IMG/VR virus record: IMGVR_UViG_3300008116_000337
Location: 1-22,977 of that record
Origin: a virus
Direction: 5' to 3' (one strand)
Length of the DNA: 22,977 bases
Below the pieces are notes generated by a model. The model was given only the letters and a program-made list of their open reading frames with translations, had not been told where the DNA came from and did not search any database. Within the stretch, counting starts at the first letter, position 1; every line of letters starts with the position of its first letter. The position numbers and the translations under genes are program-made. Shown here one piece after another: positions 1 through 9,194 of this stretch.

Positions 1-2640
1 TGTATTGTCGTCAGCAAAATACGCTTCTCTATTTTTAGCGTGTTCTTGTACAATCTCATTACTTAAAACACTCGTATAATATCTAACTTCTTGAATACTT
101 GCGGTATAGTTGTTTGATGGGAATGTATACGAACCAGGAACTCGTAATGTACCTTTACCAACAGACCATATTGAATTCAACGTGACATTAGAGGTTGTAG
201 TTGATGCTGTTGGATTTGCTAAAACATATCCAAAATCATCAACCATAGCTGCATTTATTGATAGACTTGAAGATGCTATTGTGAATACAACGTCACGTCT
301 TGTTTTGTATGGTACATAACTTGAACTGATTATATTACTACCATTGATACCCGCTCTAATTCGTGCTTGTTTTGAATTAGAGTTATAGTCCCAAAAATAA
401 TCAAGATAATCAGAACCACTTGTCAATCGCATGATGTGATAATCTCCCATTGGCATTTTACCAATAATTTCAATGGTCGATGGTCGTTGAGTATTTATAG
501 TTCCCCATGGATGTGTTGAATACTGGTCTTTACTTAATTCAAGTTTATACAAGAATCTCTCATGTTCATAGATATTCTTTTTTTCATTAATAGCAGGCCC
601 ACCCCATTCACGAATTTGTAAAAATGCTTGTGGGATACCATATGATGCAAGAATAGCTTTTATTGACCGAGCCGTACCTTTTGTCTTATACAACATTGGA
701 ATTGTATTTACAATACGTCTCCAAGTTTCGTGGGTAATTTGTTCTCTAGCTTTAGATTGTAAAGAGCCGGTTTGATATAGTGTACCATTATTCTCAACCC
801 CTAAAGCGTATTTCCAAAGATTCACATCCGAGTAACCATTTGATAATTGCCACCCCAACGATTGTGCTACTGATTTTAAAACTTCATCAGGCATACCATC
901 TTTGGGATGCTCTTCACGTTTGTTTATATCAGTAAGAGCTTTTATGTAAGTCCAATAAACATCAAAGTGTTGACCAATCATGTCTACAAATGTGATGTAG
1001 TCGGAATTGGTTACCTTTGGATATGGTTCAATCTGGTATGCCGATGATGACCAAAACGTATAATTATTTTTAGTTACATCATAGTACATCCATGATTCGA
1101 AGTCGTCAAAGCCACCAATGATTCTATCTCTACGAACAATCGATTGAGATATGTTTGTTATTGCTTCAGAACCACTAACACCTGTTAGTAAATTTATTCT
1201 TGAATTGTAATTTTCAACTTGTCTAATTTTATACACAAAATTATCAACACGTTCGGTTGCTGATGAGAAGTGTATAAAATTGGCAAAATCAGAATAGTCT
1301 ATGTTTAATTTAGTTTGACCAAGTGACCCACTAAAATAATGATTTATGATTTGTTGGGATGTTGTCATATCAGCATCCAACAAACTATTCCAAGTTTGCC
1401 AATCGGTTGAATTGCCCGAATTTGATGTTACATCTATAGCAAAGTTTGGTTCTGAAAAGTCATCTCTATCCGGCCTCACCGATGATTCCGGAAATACTAT
1501 AATCTTTTCTACATATGATTTTAACAAACGACCACATACCGATACGCTATTTCTGACTTGTACTTCGTTACCTAATGGTTTTGTTAATTTAACAATCAAT
1601 GAAGTGTACTTTGATGGTGATGCTTCAAATCTTGAATAAGTTACCTTATCAAATCCGGCTGTTAAATTTAATATTTTAGTTTCCAAGTCAGGAGCGTAAA
1701 CACCATCCGGTAGATTATCCACATCAACCAAACCGCCCTTACGAGTAAACCCATACCCACCATTAACACCCGTTGATTCTAATTTATAGTAATAAAAACG
1801 ACCAGTTGCTTTTCCGGCTAAATCTTGATTTGTGTTAGAGCCACCGATAACTGTAGGTGGGGTAAATATTTCTATGAACAAAAAATCACCATCAGAATCA
1901 GCGTGGTTTGTTTTTAGAAATCGTGTACTTACATTTTGGAAAGTACCACGAGGACATTGTAATTCAGTTTCTACAACACCAACAGGAGCGCCAAAAAACT
2001 CCATGGATACAACATCATATAGGTTATTGTCACCAAAGTTTAATACAAAATCTCTATGAATATTGGTAGACCTATTAAAAGAGTTTTGAACACTATTTGT
2101 ATTGTAGACTTCATTTAATAAGTTAAAATCTTTTTCAGCAGGCGCAAGTTCATCCTCAATGTCAAGCTCTCCGGTTGACCCAGAGGATAATTGTGGAATG
2201 TTACCAGCACTAGCTTTTCCAGATGTTGGAGATTTAAAGGATAATTTTAATTCCGTTCTATCGGCTGATATTCTACTTACAATTACATCTGAATTTTTAG
2301 GAGTACCATTAAACCTTTGTAGGAAATTATAAACCAAAGAATATGTACCTTGATTAATTCCAGCATCTCTAATATCTTTTTCTGGCTGAATGTATAGTTT
2401 AGACCCAATGTAATCTAACGGATTACTATAGTAGGATTGTATACGATTTTCACCAGCGTATATGTGTAGTTCGGAAACAGTATCCACATCACCCTCATCG
2501 TAAACACCTCTCAAATCATTTTCGGTGATTTTTAATATTGTTTTTGATAAGGCATCTTTACTACTTGATGGAATAGTCTCACCAAATACCGGAACATATC
2601 CCGTAATGTCGTCTATATTTGTAAATCTATTTAATGACAT
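1..2640 (-). CDS. Giant tail/baseplate protein with P2 gpI-like KGT motif and LamG-like C-terminal region (partial, 3' end off the window)
   Basis: An open minus-strand frame starts at the ATG 2640-2638 (MSLNRFTNIDDITGY) and stays open to base 1, giving at least 880 codons; the stop lies outside the window. I translated both ends and several internal stretches and found no stop. Around residues 560-660 there is a conserved-looking block (HFDVYWTYIKALTDI, then GMPDEVLKSVAQSLGW, then RRIVNTIPMLYKTKGTARSI). The R-R...KGT pattern resembles the P2 gpI / tail protein I family, which links wedge to fibre. Residues about 700-880 are rich in beta strands and end with SIQEVRYYTSVLSNE, typical of LamG/concanavalin-like sugar-binding modules in phage tail proteins (inference). 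It starts 1 nt after the preceding gene's stop, as the last visible cistron of the baseplate block. Likely role: baseplate periphery, fibre attachment or adhesin. Confidence 0.8.
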   Translation of the reverse strand, partial: MSLNRFTNIDDITGYVPVFGETIPSSSKDALSKTILKITENDLRGVYDEGDVDTVSELHIYAGENRIQSYYSNPLDYIGSKLYIQPEKDIRDAGINQGTYSLVYNFLQRFNGTPKNSDVIVSRISADRTELKLSFKSPTSGKASAGNIPQLSSGSTGELDIEDELAPAEKDFNLLNEVYNTNSVQNSFNRSTNIHRDFVLNFGDNNLYDVVSMEFFGAPVGVVETELQCPRGTFQNVSTRFLKTNHADSDGDFLFIEIFTPPTVIGGSNTNQDLAGKATGRFYYYKLESTGVNGGYGFTRKGGLVDVDNLPDGVYAPDLETKILNLTAGFDKVTYSRFEASPSKYTSLIVKLTKPLGNEVQVRNSVSVCGRLLKSYVEKIIVFPESSVRPDRDDFSEPNFAIDVTSNSGNSTDWQTWNSLLDADMTTSQQIINHYFSGSLGQTKLNIDYSDFANFIHFSSATERVDNFVYKIRQVENYNSRINLLTGVSGSEAITNISQSIVRRDRIIGGFDDFESWMYYDVTKNNYTFWSSSAYQIEPYPKVTNSDYITFVDMIGQHFDVYWTYIKALTDINKREEHPKDGMPDEVLKSVAQSLGWQLSNGYSDVNLWKYALGVENNGTLYQTGSLQSKAREQITHETWRRIVNTIPMLYKTKGTARSIKAILASYGIPQAFLQIREWGGPAINEKKNIYEHERFLYKLELSKDQYSTHPWGTINTQRPSTIEIIGKMPMGDYHIMRLTSGSDYLDYFWDYNSNSKQARIRAGINGSNIISSSYVPYKTRRDVVFTIASSSLSINAAMVDDFGYVLANPTASTTTSNVTLNSIWSVGKGTLRVPGSYTFPSNNYTASIQEVRYYTSVLSNEIVQEHAKNREAYFADDNT

Positions 2641-2641
2641 A

Positions 2642-3076
2642 TTAAACCTGTTGTGTTTCCCAAGCGTAACCATTCCATCTATAAGTCACACCTTGATATT
2701 GTCGGAGTTGTCCATTTTGAACGCCAGCTTGTCCAAATGGTGGATATACGATTGGTACACCGATACCACCTGAAGTTGTACCTGTATTTGTATTGGATGT
2801 TGTAGTACCCTCTTCAGTTACTATAATTTCCGTTGTATATATTGGGGCCGGATTTATATTTACAATGGTTGGCTTTTGTCTTAACTCATCTGAAATTGTA
2901 TCTATGAATTCGTTGAAAAAAGAATACTTTGTGTATTTTTCAGTATCCGTTGAATCTCCAGCACCAATACCAAGCTTTCCGTATTGTTGTAACGGAGTTC
3001 CATTTTCATCAAATGAAACGGGGTATGATATTATCTGACCCCTACCATTCCTTTTAATACTTCTTTCAACTGCCAT
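2642..3076 (-). CDS. Small tail-associated protein, 144 aa, unknown
   Basis: The start ATG overlaps the last base of the upstream 697-aa gene's stop, and the stop is 1 nt before the giant tail gene, so it is translationally embedded in the tail operon. The N-terminal half (MAVERSIKRNGRGQIISYPV...) is polar; the middle is a low-complexity Thr/Ser/Gly/Asn linker (residues about 88-105); the C-terminus reads GQLRQYQGVTYRWNGYAWE. That Y-x-W-N-G-x-x-W ending resembles short aromatic modules at the tips of phage tail or fibre proteins and some chitin-binding-like motifs (family resemblance only). Probably a minor structural or fibre-linker protein. No catalytic motif is visible. Confidence 0.75.
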   Translation of the reverse strand: MAVERSIKRNGRGQIISYPVSFDENGTPLQQYGKLGIGAGDSTDTEKYTKYSFFNEFIDTISDELRQKPTIVNINPAPIYTTEIIVTEEGTTTSNTNTGTTSGGIGVPIVYPPFGQAGVQNGQLRQYQGVTYRWNGYAWETQQV

Positions 3077-5169
3077 TATTTAACCACTTTGAAATAAAAA
3101 TTATCATCATAGTATTTTGTAGTACCATTCATGACAACTTTAAATACAAACTTATAGAATCTTTCTGGTTGTAACCCATTAAACCAAAAATTAAAATAAT
3201 TTGAGGTTGAATCACAACTTATCTTTGTATAAGTATCATGGAACGGAATAATTACTTGATTGGTTTCGGAATCTACCAATGAGTAATATGTCGTTTGTGG
3301 TAAGTATTTTACAACTTTAGTAGGTGATGATGAGAACGTTCTTGTAGCATATCTCTCTCTACCAAAAACTCTAACTTTTGCTTTAGAGCTTTCTTTATAT
3401 TCAGTTGTCAATCCTTTAAGATATAATATAATATCATCAGCACCACTTGCACTTGCTAGAGGTGACAATGAACCAGTTGTGAATGTAAAGTCATTCCACC
3501 TAATATCAAGGGTCGGTGGGTATATCGTATGAGTATCAGTTGAGAAATATTTCATCGACCCAAATTTCTTTGTAGACGATTCATCAATTCTACTTTTTAA
3601 TACAATAAACCCATTGTTAGTTCTATCACCAACCAACCAATCATTAACGTAGTCGGTAACTTCAACATTTAAATTTTGAACGTATCTATCAAAGGATTGT
3701 GAATACGATGTATTTGTTCCCCATGAAGATGTGTACCAAGTACCACCACCTTGATTTACATTATATCTTGATTCAAATGTCTTATCAGTATAGTATGAAC
3801 CAGTTGGGTATAATGCCGGGTTGGTTCTTAATAAAAATGATGACAAAGAAGCACTAGCGTCACCAACTGTATCATTGAAGTATGTCCATCTAAAAAAGTA
3901 ATAACCATCTTGTGATGCTACAAAACTTGAAGTGTGTGGCGATGACCCACTTATATATTGTGAGTATCCATTTATTTCAGTAGATTGTAATTGTCTACCA
4001 TCCGGTTCTAATATTGAAAATGCTATTGAACTACTTGCATCGGATGACGAAGCAAACATATTACCGCTATTCAAATTAAAACTGGCGGTATATCCAACAC
4101 CACCATATAATTCAAATCTTTTGACTAATGTGGCTCCACCAAAATTAGAAGCACTCATGTTTAGTCTACTTTGACTAACAAATATAGTAGCAACCTCACC
4201 TAAACTTCCTGTGATTGGTTCACTTAAAAAGTAACTGGCGGAAGCAGGTGTGCCGGTAATTACAAAAGTATCGTTTAGCAGTACGCCCGCTTCTTGTTGT
4301 TTATACAAAAAGAAGTTATCAATTGTAGCAGTTACTCCATTACTTGCGTCTTGGTCGAAGAAAGTAAATTGTATGTTATGATTTCCGGTGGTATTTGGTG
4401 TAAACGATACTGATTGTGTAGATGCTGTTCTGATAGATGAGGTGTAATTTGTAACCTCATTTGATGTGAAATATAAACCATTCGGTCTCTGAATTCTAAA
4501 ATCAATAGCCTCTATAGTATTTGGGTTTATTTCAAAATTAATATAATATGTAGAACCACTTTGTAATGAAGCTGAAAGGTTAGCAGTACCACCACCATAG
4601 TAAGACGCAGATAATTCCATATGGTAAGCGTTGTTTACTTGAAGTACAGGAGCAGTACCATTTATACCATTAATACTATCTACAAGTTGAAATGGACTTG
4701 TGGTTGATAAAAAGTCATAATAACCAAGGAGTCCAGCTACAGTACTTACATTTAAACCATTGAATGAATTAGCTTCAGCAACACTCCACTCCACAACACC
4801 ATCACGATGTGTCCATGATACACCTTGAGTATTGTGTGGTGTGTCGGGTTCAGAACCAAGCCCCTCTTCCCAAGATTCTTTTAAAGGGTAAACGTGTAAT
4901 GTATAACTTGATGCTATTTGAGATTCATCAATAGATTCAAGGTGTAAATAATATTTTATATTTCCGCTGATATCACCATCAACGATAGACTGACTGATTT
5001 CTGATAAGTCGTATTGTAATAAAACACGACTGTTTCCTAACAACGTAGTGTTATCAGTATCATATAATTTTACAACTTCAAGAATCTCATCCTTGCCGGT
5101 GTTCTGATTCTTACGAAGTGTATCTTCGTAGATTGTTGCGTCTTTCTTTGGATAAAGTCTATAAATCAT
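3076..5169 (-). CDS. DNRLRE-domain tail protein with two carbohydrate-binding-like modules, 697 aa
   Basis: Residues 1-128 resemble the start of a DNRLRE/CBM96-type beta domain: an N-terminal DATIYED, SRVLLQYDLSEI, then a YTLHVYPLKESWEEG strand pattern. Residues about 455-558 look like the rest of the same fold (VEVTDYVNDWLVGD, NNGFIVLKSR, PTLDIRW). Between them lie two similar beta modules, about 183-290 and 336-449. Each begins (L/M)SAS-x-x-GG and ends in a SF.P/SFVAS...FTF/RWTYF...FLYK/FLLR pattern, so they look like diverged tandem copies. Residues about 560-697 look Ig-like. A GAGGT ribosome-binding site lies before the ATG. It sits between the gp6-like wedge gene (10-nt gap) and the small tail gene. 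Probable role: exposed baseplate or fibre protein binding surface glycans. The structural assignment is good; the ligand is unknown. Confidence 0.8.
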   Translation of the reverse strand: MIYRLYPKKDATIYEDTLRKNQNTGKDEILEVVKLYDTDNTTLLGNSRVLLQYDLSEISQSIVDGDISGNIKYYLHLESIDESQIASSYTLHVYPLKESWEEGLGSEPDTPHNTQGVSWTHRDGVVEWSVAEANSFNGLNVSTVAGLLGYYDFLSTTSPFQLVDSINGINGTAPVLQVNNAYHMELSASYYGGGTANLSASLQSGSTYYINFEINPNTIEAIDFRIQRPNGLYFTSNEVTNYTSSIRTASTQSVSFTPNTTGNHNIQFTFFDQDASNGVTATIDNFFLYKQQEAGVLLNDTFVITGTPASASYFLSEPITGSLGEVATIFVSQSRLNMSASNFGGATLVKRFELYGGVGYTASFNLNSGNMFASSSDASSSIAFSILEPDGRQLQSTEINGYSQYISGSSPHTSSFVASQDGYYFFRWTYFNDTVGDASASLSSFLLRTNPALYPTGSYYTDKTFESRYNVNQGGGTWYTSSWGTNTSYSQSFDRYVQNLNVEVTDYVNDWLVGDRTNNGFIVLKSRIDESSTKKFGSMKYFSTDTHTIYPPTLDIRWNDFTFTTGSLSPLASASGADDIILYLKGLTTEYKESSKAKVRVFGRERYATRTFSSSPTKVVKYLPQTTYYSLVDSETNQVIIPFHDTYTKISCDSTSNYFNFWFNGLQPERFYKFVFKVVMNGTTKYYDDNFYFKVVK

Positions 5170-5179
5170 TTCTTACCTC

Positions 5180-7099
5180 TTAAAACAATCTAACTACCTT
5201 ACCACGGATGTCCGTGTCAGGATATTTTACTTCAAAAATAGCAGGGTCTTTTGGTGGGTATATCATACCATTCCGTGTAGCATTTTTCATGTCGTATTTG
5301 TTAGATGAATATAACCCATCATATTTGTTTACTATTTGTAGACCACCCTCACCATTTTCATTCGGTCTAATAACACTCTGAACTCCTTTTACACCATCCA
5401 ATAATACATACACATCTGATAAGTTTATTGGTTGATTAATTTGCATATTATCAATATGGAAATATTTTTTAAGAGCATCAACACATCTTAATAAAACCTC
5501 ATTTGAATTGTAATTTGGTAATACAATAATTTCAAAGTCAATACCAACGTTTACAATATGAGCATTTTTAATATTAACAGCATCGGTTAGGATTCTATAA
5601 TATGACAAATAGTTTTTAAGATTTTCTTTTGTTGCGGTGTTTAAGTTTTTCAATCTTTGATTAGCGTCATATCCAAGAACATAGAAGTTGATAGCTAACG
5701 GATTTGGAATACCACCTTTTGAAATGTAAGTTCCATCTAAAGATGTTGATACTTGAAAATCAGGAGCAACGTATGCTTTAGAAACCGACCCAAATTGTGG
5801 TGGCATTGCATATGCTCTTAACACATAGTCCTCGCGAGTTACTGCTCTATTTTGGGCTCTAAAATATGATATAGCATTTTGACGAACGTCTTCAATATCC
5901 TCTTCATACTTACCACCACCAGCAGCAGCTTCATTGGTTACAGCCACCGAACGTTCAACTACTCTAACAACCGTGTTGTCCAAGTCACTTGAATCATTTT
6001 CTAAAATTAAATCCGATACTTGTGTTAAATCTTGAGATGGTACATTATCAACAACACCATTACCGACTCTATATGTAACAGTTAGTGTAGTGTTAGCAGG
6101 AGCAACTCCATACGTCTTTGAATATAAGAAGTTAGATGGGTCAATTCCTTGGTCAAGATTTGATGTAGCTGTATATAAAGCAGAACCGACATTACTTGGG
6201 TTTGGTAAAATTTCTTCATCAGCATTTGATGATACTCCAGCACCAAATTGAACATCAATAGAACCATCATCAACGATTCGTGTAACAAATCTTTTTGGTA
6301 CTTTTTTAAGTCTTAGCAAATACGGAGTTTCCGAAGCGTATACTGACATTTGTAAAGAATAGTCTGTGGTATTGGGTACTTGTTCAAATATAGTGTCTTG
6401 AGCGAGGTACTCTACCTTTGACCACACGTCACCATCATCATCAGTTATTTTTATAACATCAATCAGACCATCATCTTCTATTTTGATTTTATCATAAATT
6501 TTTGGACTTGTAAATGTAAACGTAGCAGTTTTTTCTTCACCACTAACAGCCTTGACGTACTTTTTAAGTAGATAATAAACCGGCTCGTTAGTTGTCTCGT
6601 CAATTTGATAAACAGTTACTTCAGTTGGGTCATACGATGATGAAAAGCTGAAATTTACTTTCTCTATAGTAGAAAATGTCACGTTTGGATTTGATACCGA
6701 TGATACCTTCATACCTTCTTTTACAGTAAGAGAATAATCGAAATCAGGAGAAACGTTATCACCAACACCCTTTGATGGTACAAGCTGATACACACTCAGC
6801 GTGGTATTTGCTGGAACATTTAGTTTGGGTTTGTATCCCAATGATTGGGCTATCGTAAATACGTTTTTCTTTTCTTGAGCTTCTTCAAGAATTGATTCTC
6901 TTAATTGAACATCGGTATAATATGAAAGTACATCACCAACATATGATGCCATTTCCATGAACATCATTCCAGGCGAAGCCTCATTAAAATCATTATATGT
7001 TTGTGGGAAGTAGTTCTTTGTAAAGTCTATAAGATTTTGTCTTATGTCACCAAAATCACGACCAATTAAGTTTACTTCTTTTTTTACTTTGTCTGCCAT
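5180..7099 (-). CDS. Baseplate wedge protein, gp6/gpJ-like, 639 aa
   Basis: The N-terminus (DFGDIRQNLIDFTKNYFP, NEASPGMMFMEMASYVGDVLSYY, LRESILEEAQ) matches the pattern of T4 gp6-type wedge proteins that begin by folding against the inner baseplate ring. A J-like core is seen around residues 400-430, with the hallmark AQNRAVTREDYVLRAYAMP. T4 gp6 is 660 aa, so the length is typical. The position directly after a gp25-like gene (9-nt gap) repeats the 25-6 order of contractile injection systems. Role: with gp25 and gp53-like proteins it forms the wedge heterotrimer around the hub. The C-terminus keeps the repeated alpha/beta pattern (NPLAINFYVLGYD, VNVGIDFEIIVLPNYN). Confident as a family assignment. 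Confidence 0.9.
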   Translation of the reverse strand: MADKVKKEVNLIGRDFGDIRQNLIDFTKNYFPQTYNDFNEASPGMMFMEMASYVGDVLSYYTDVQLRESILEEAQEKKNVFTIAQSLGYKPKLNVPANTTLSVYQLVPSKGVGDNVSPDFDYSLTVKEGMKVSSVSNPNVTFSTIEKVNFSFSSSYDPTEVTVYQIDETTNEPVYYLLKKYVKAVSGEEKTATFTFTSPKIYDKIKIEDDGLIDVIKITDDDGDVWSKVEYLAQDTIFEQVPNTTDYSLQMSVYASETPYLLRLKKVPKRFVTRIVDDGSIDVQFGAGVSSNADEEILPNPSNVGSALYTATSNLDQGIDPSNFLYSKTYGVAPANTTLTVTYRVGNGVVDNVPSQDLTQVSDLILENDSSDLDNTVVRVVERSVAVTNEAAAGGGKYEEDIEDVRQNAISYFRAQNRAVTREDYVLRAYAMPPQFGSVSKAYVAPDFQVSTSLDGTYISKGGIPNPLAINFYVLGYDANQRLKNLNTATKENLKNYLSYYRILTDAVNIKNAHIVNVGIDFEIIVLPNYNSNEVLLRCVDALKKYFHIDNMQINQPINLSDVYVLLDGVKGVQSVIRPNENGEGGLQIVNKYDGLYSSNKYDMKNATRNGMIYPPKDPAIFEVKYPDTDIRGKVVRLF

Positions 7100-7108
7100 T
7101 TATATTCC

Positions 7109-7543
7109 TTAAACTAATGTCATACTTCCTTGTGATGATATATTCATTGTTATGTTTCTATTAGCACCAGTTTCGGTTACTTTGTAATTCAATGATATGT
7201 TTACTCTATTAGTGTCTTCATTTACATTTATTACAATCGAATTGATTATAATATATGGTAACCAAAACTTTATATCAGCTGTTAATGAATTTGATAAAGA
7301 CTCTTCAAGGTCATCGGTAAGTTGTTCAAATAATAATGAATAAACATCAGTACCAAAGAATGGTTGAAATGGGCGTTCACCCTTTCGAGTTAACAACAAA
7401 TTTTTTAAGTTAGAGATGGATTGTTCTTCCGTGGTATATGATAGTTTAAACAAAGGTTCACCACCCAATGGTAGCATAACACCAATAGCAGTGTTCCTTT
7501 TTAAATCAAGTGGATTTATTTTCCATTCTCTACGAGTAGCCAT
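7109..7543 (-). CDS. 25: Baseplate wedge protein gp25 / GPW-like, 144 aa
   Basis: The protein has the core of the gp25/W family: SNLKNLLLTRKGERPFQPFF followed by GTDVYSLLFEQ, where T-x-x-G-E-R and the following P-x-x-G are the family signature (residues about 43-70). The rest is alternating strands, with WLPYIIINSIVINVNED near residue 94. T4 gp25 is 132 aa, so the length fits. Despite the old name 'lysozyme', this family is structural: it joins gp6 and gp53 at the sheath-baseplate contact. The ATG overlaps the stop of the upstream 159-aa gene by one base. Confidence 0.92.
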   Translation of the reverse strand: MATRREWKINPLDLKRNTAIGVMLPLGGEPLFKLSYTTEEQSISNLKNLLLTRKGERPFQPFFGTDVYSLLFEQLTDDLEESLSNSLTADIKFWLPYIIINSIVINVNEDTNRVNISLNYKVTETGANRNITMNISSQGSMTLV

Positions 7544-8022
7544 TACATACCTTTCTTCTTGGCATCAATGGCTTTCATCAAAGCTGAATAATCTTTTGTA
7601 AGAGCGTCAACAACAGCAGCACCAGCTTCAGTTTGTTGAAGTTGTTCTACTGATACGGATTTACCGTCAGCACTTTCTAATACTCCGCTTTGAACCGAAC
7701 CAAATCCTTGTGCCATATTCGAAGTAAATACTCGACCACCACCCATGGAATTAATACTACGCCATTCACCATTATCAGCAGTCTCATTTAAAAGTTCAGA
7801 AAACTTACCAGTAAATGCAACATTTGATTTTTTCTTTGGAGTTGATTCAAATATATGTTCAACATCCAGCGGGTCTTTTTCTAATATTGATTTTTTAACC
7901 GGCTTGGATTTAATTTCGTTAATAATGGATTCACGGATAGCTTTTTCACGTTTAGCCATCTCCTTTTTTACTTCCTCTTTAACGATTATTTGAATCGCTT
8001 TAAATAGTTTATTTGTGTCCAT
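7543..8022 (-). CDS. Baseplate-block protein, 159 aa, unknown
   Basis: Not recognised as a named family. Residues 1-55 are a charged, Lys/Glu-rich predicted helix or coiled coil (KAIQIIVKEEVKKEMAKREK). Residues about 60-110 are a polar linker with SNVAFTGKFSELLNET and NSMGGGRVFTSNMAQGFG, and the C-terminus is helical (AAVVDALTKDYSALMKAIDA). The location just before the gp25 gene, with a one-base stop/start overlap, suggests a small wedge, hub-chaperone or assembly protein made with the baseplate. The stretch upstream (8023-8041) holds GATATTTATTAC, similar to AT motifs before other genes, but no clear promoter. Confidence 0.75.
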   Translation of the reverse strand: MDTNKLFKAIQIIVKEEVKKEMAKREKAIRESIINEIKSKPVKKSILEKDPLDVEHIFESTPKKKSNVAFTGKFSELLNETADNGEWRSINSMGGGRVFTSNMAQGFGSVQSGVLESADGKSVSVEQLQQTEAGAAVVDALTKDYSALMKAIDAKKKGM

Positions 8023-8041
8023 AGTAATAAATATCTTTACT

Positions 8042-8227
8042 TTAGTTTATTTTGTTTTCGGTATCATCACCATTTTTATTATTGATACGAGCTTTTTTAA
8101 TATAAGTATCAATCGCATCACTTATAATCCTAGCAAAGTCTTCAGTAGAACCACCACCAGGTCTTTTTCTCAACTCTTCAAGTTTTGTAGCTATTTCATT
8201 TTTGAGTTCTGTTTTATTAAGAGCCAT
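8042..8227 (-). CDS. Small helical protein, 61 aa, unknown
   Basis: It starts with an ATG 1 nt after the stop of the hub-like gene and ends 19 nt before the 159-aa gene, consistent with an operon member. The sequence (MALNKTELKNEIATKLEELR, a Gly-rich turn RPGGGSTEDFA, then RIISDAIDTYIKKARI) predicts two amphipathic helices separated by a Gly-Gly-Gly turn. The DAIDxYIKxA pattern recurs in small tail-region proteins of other phages, from memory, without known function. Shortness lowers certainty, but the tight packing supports expression. Confidence 0.65.
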   Translation of the reverse strand: MALNKTELKNEIATKLEELRKRPGGGSTEDFARIISDAIDTYIKKARINNKNGDDTENKIN

Positions 8228-8228
8228 A

Positions 8229-9194
8229 TTATAAGCCTTGTTTTATTTTTAAAAGTATTTCGGCAATCCTTGGATGTGGGCCTGTCGGACCTACTGCTGT
8301 CGGATATAATCCTTGAGCCAATATTTCTATTGCTTCAATTATTTTATCTATTGTTGTAGCATTAGCAGGCGTAGCTAAAACTATATCTTTATTAGATGAT
8401 AAAATTACACTATCAGTTTTGGAGTTTATAACAACTTGACCAGAGTTAATTAACAATTGTGGTTTATTGTAAAAAGAAATAGGAGTTGTCGTTATTGGTA
8501 ACGTTTGAGTTTTAAGAGGTACTGTTTGAGCAGATGTCATCCATATCGAAGTATCGTCTTTGTTGATATCTTCTACTACAAACTTATTATATCCACGACT
8601 GATACCAGCTCCATTTCTAAATATTGTAATTGGTGATTCAGGAGTTGTCGATGTCCACGTTGGTTCAATGGTAGCACCATCTACCAATATGTCAGTTTTT
8701 TTTACATTCCTTGGAGTGTACCCAAATCTTATAGATTGACCAAATCGACCTTCTAAAATAACATCACCAAGAAACCCTTGGAGTTGAGATACGTTTGGAG
8801 ATTCAACGAATCCATTACCAAAGTTAACTGAAGAGTCGGTGGATGCTCTAGCAGGAATACCAGCTGAAGATTGTACTATAGCTGCCCCAGCAGATGTACC
8901 AGGTTGTAAGTAATTTAATTTGGGTAATGAATTATGATTAACATTGAATTGTAAAGATACGGGAGATAGATAATAGTTTTTGGCTTTTCTAGCAACAGCT
9001 GATGATGCTGCGTCTGAACCTACAACTATGTATACTTGTTCACCGATTACAGGAATTTGTCTAAAATTCATAGATAGCGGATAGCACTCTATGTTACTAC
9101 CAACTCCACCTGAATTACTTGATACTGTAATTGAATTTACTAAATTCGGGTCTTTATCGTTTAGGTTTATTTTTTGTACTGTACCTAATTTCAT
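8229..9194 (-). CDS. Baseplate hub/spike OB-fold-like protein, 321 aa
   Basis: The N-terminus (MKLGTVQKINLNDKDPNLVN, then FRQIPVIGEQVYIVVGSDAA at about residue 46) resembles the OB-fold start of gp5/gpV spike and hub proteins, where a short barrel carries an 'IP..GE.V' turn. The middle (GDVILEGRFGQSIRFGYTPR) and the end (VVINSKTDSVILSSNKDIVL) show short repeated strands like a spike beta-helix, followed by a helical tail (TIDKIIEAIEILAQGLYP). No lysozyme domain is present, unlike T4 gp5. It overlaps the upstream gene by ATGA (4 bp). Probable role: central hub or spike trunk of the baseplate, or its adaptor. Alternative: a neck- or tube-tip protein. Confidence 0.7.
   Translation of the reverse strand: MKLGTVQKINLNDKDPNLVNSITVSSNSGGVGSNIECYPLSMNFRQIPVIGEQVYIVVGSDAASSAVARKAKNYYLSPVSLQFNVNHNSLPKLNYLQPGTSAGAAIVQSSAGIPARASTDSSVNFGNGFVESPNVSQLQGFLGDVILEGRFGQSIRFGYTPRNVKKTDILVDGATIEPTWTSTTPESPITIFRNGAGISRGYNKFVVEDINKDDTSIWMTSAQTVPLKTQTLPITTTPISFYNKPQLLINSGQVVINSKTDSVILSSNKDIVLATPANATTIDKIIEAIEILAQGLYPTAVGPTGPHPRIAEILLKIKQGL

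Noticed and set aside
110-2773. Several short plus-strand ORFs of 60-97 codons in the first 2.8 kb
   Set aside because: They lie opposite the long minus-strand tail gene, which has an unbroken 880-codon frame and plausible tail motifs; the plus translations have no motif and no ribosome-binding site.
6082-6288. Minus-strand ORF of 68 codons inside the gp6-like gene
   Set aside because: A different frame of a well-supported wedge gene, with no motif.
8015-8359. Plus-strand ORF of 114 codons, hydrophobic
   Set aside because: It is antisense to the 61-aa and hub-like genes. The Phe/Ile-rich product is what the complement of AT-rich, Lys/Asn-coding DNA gives.
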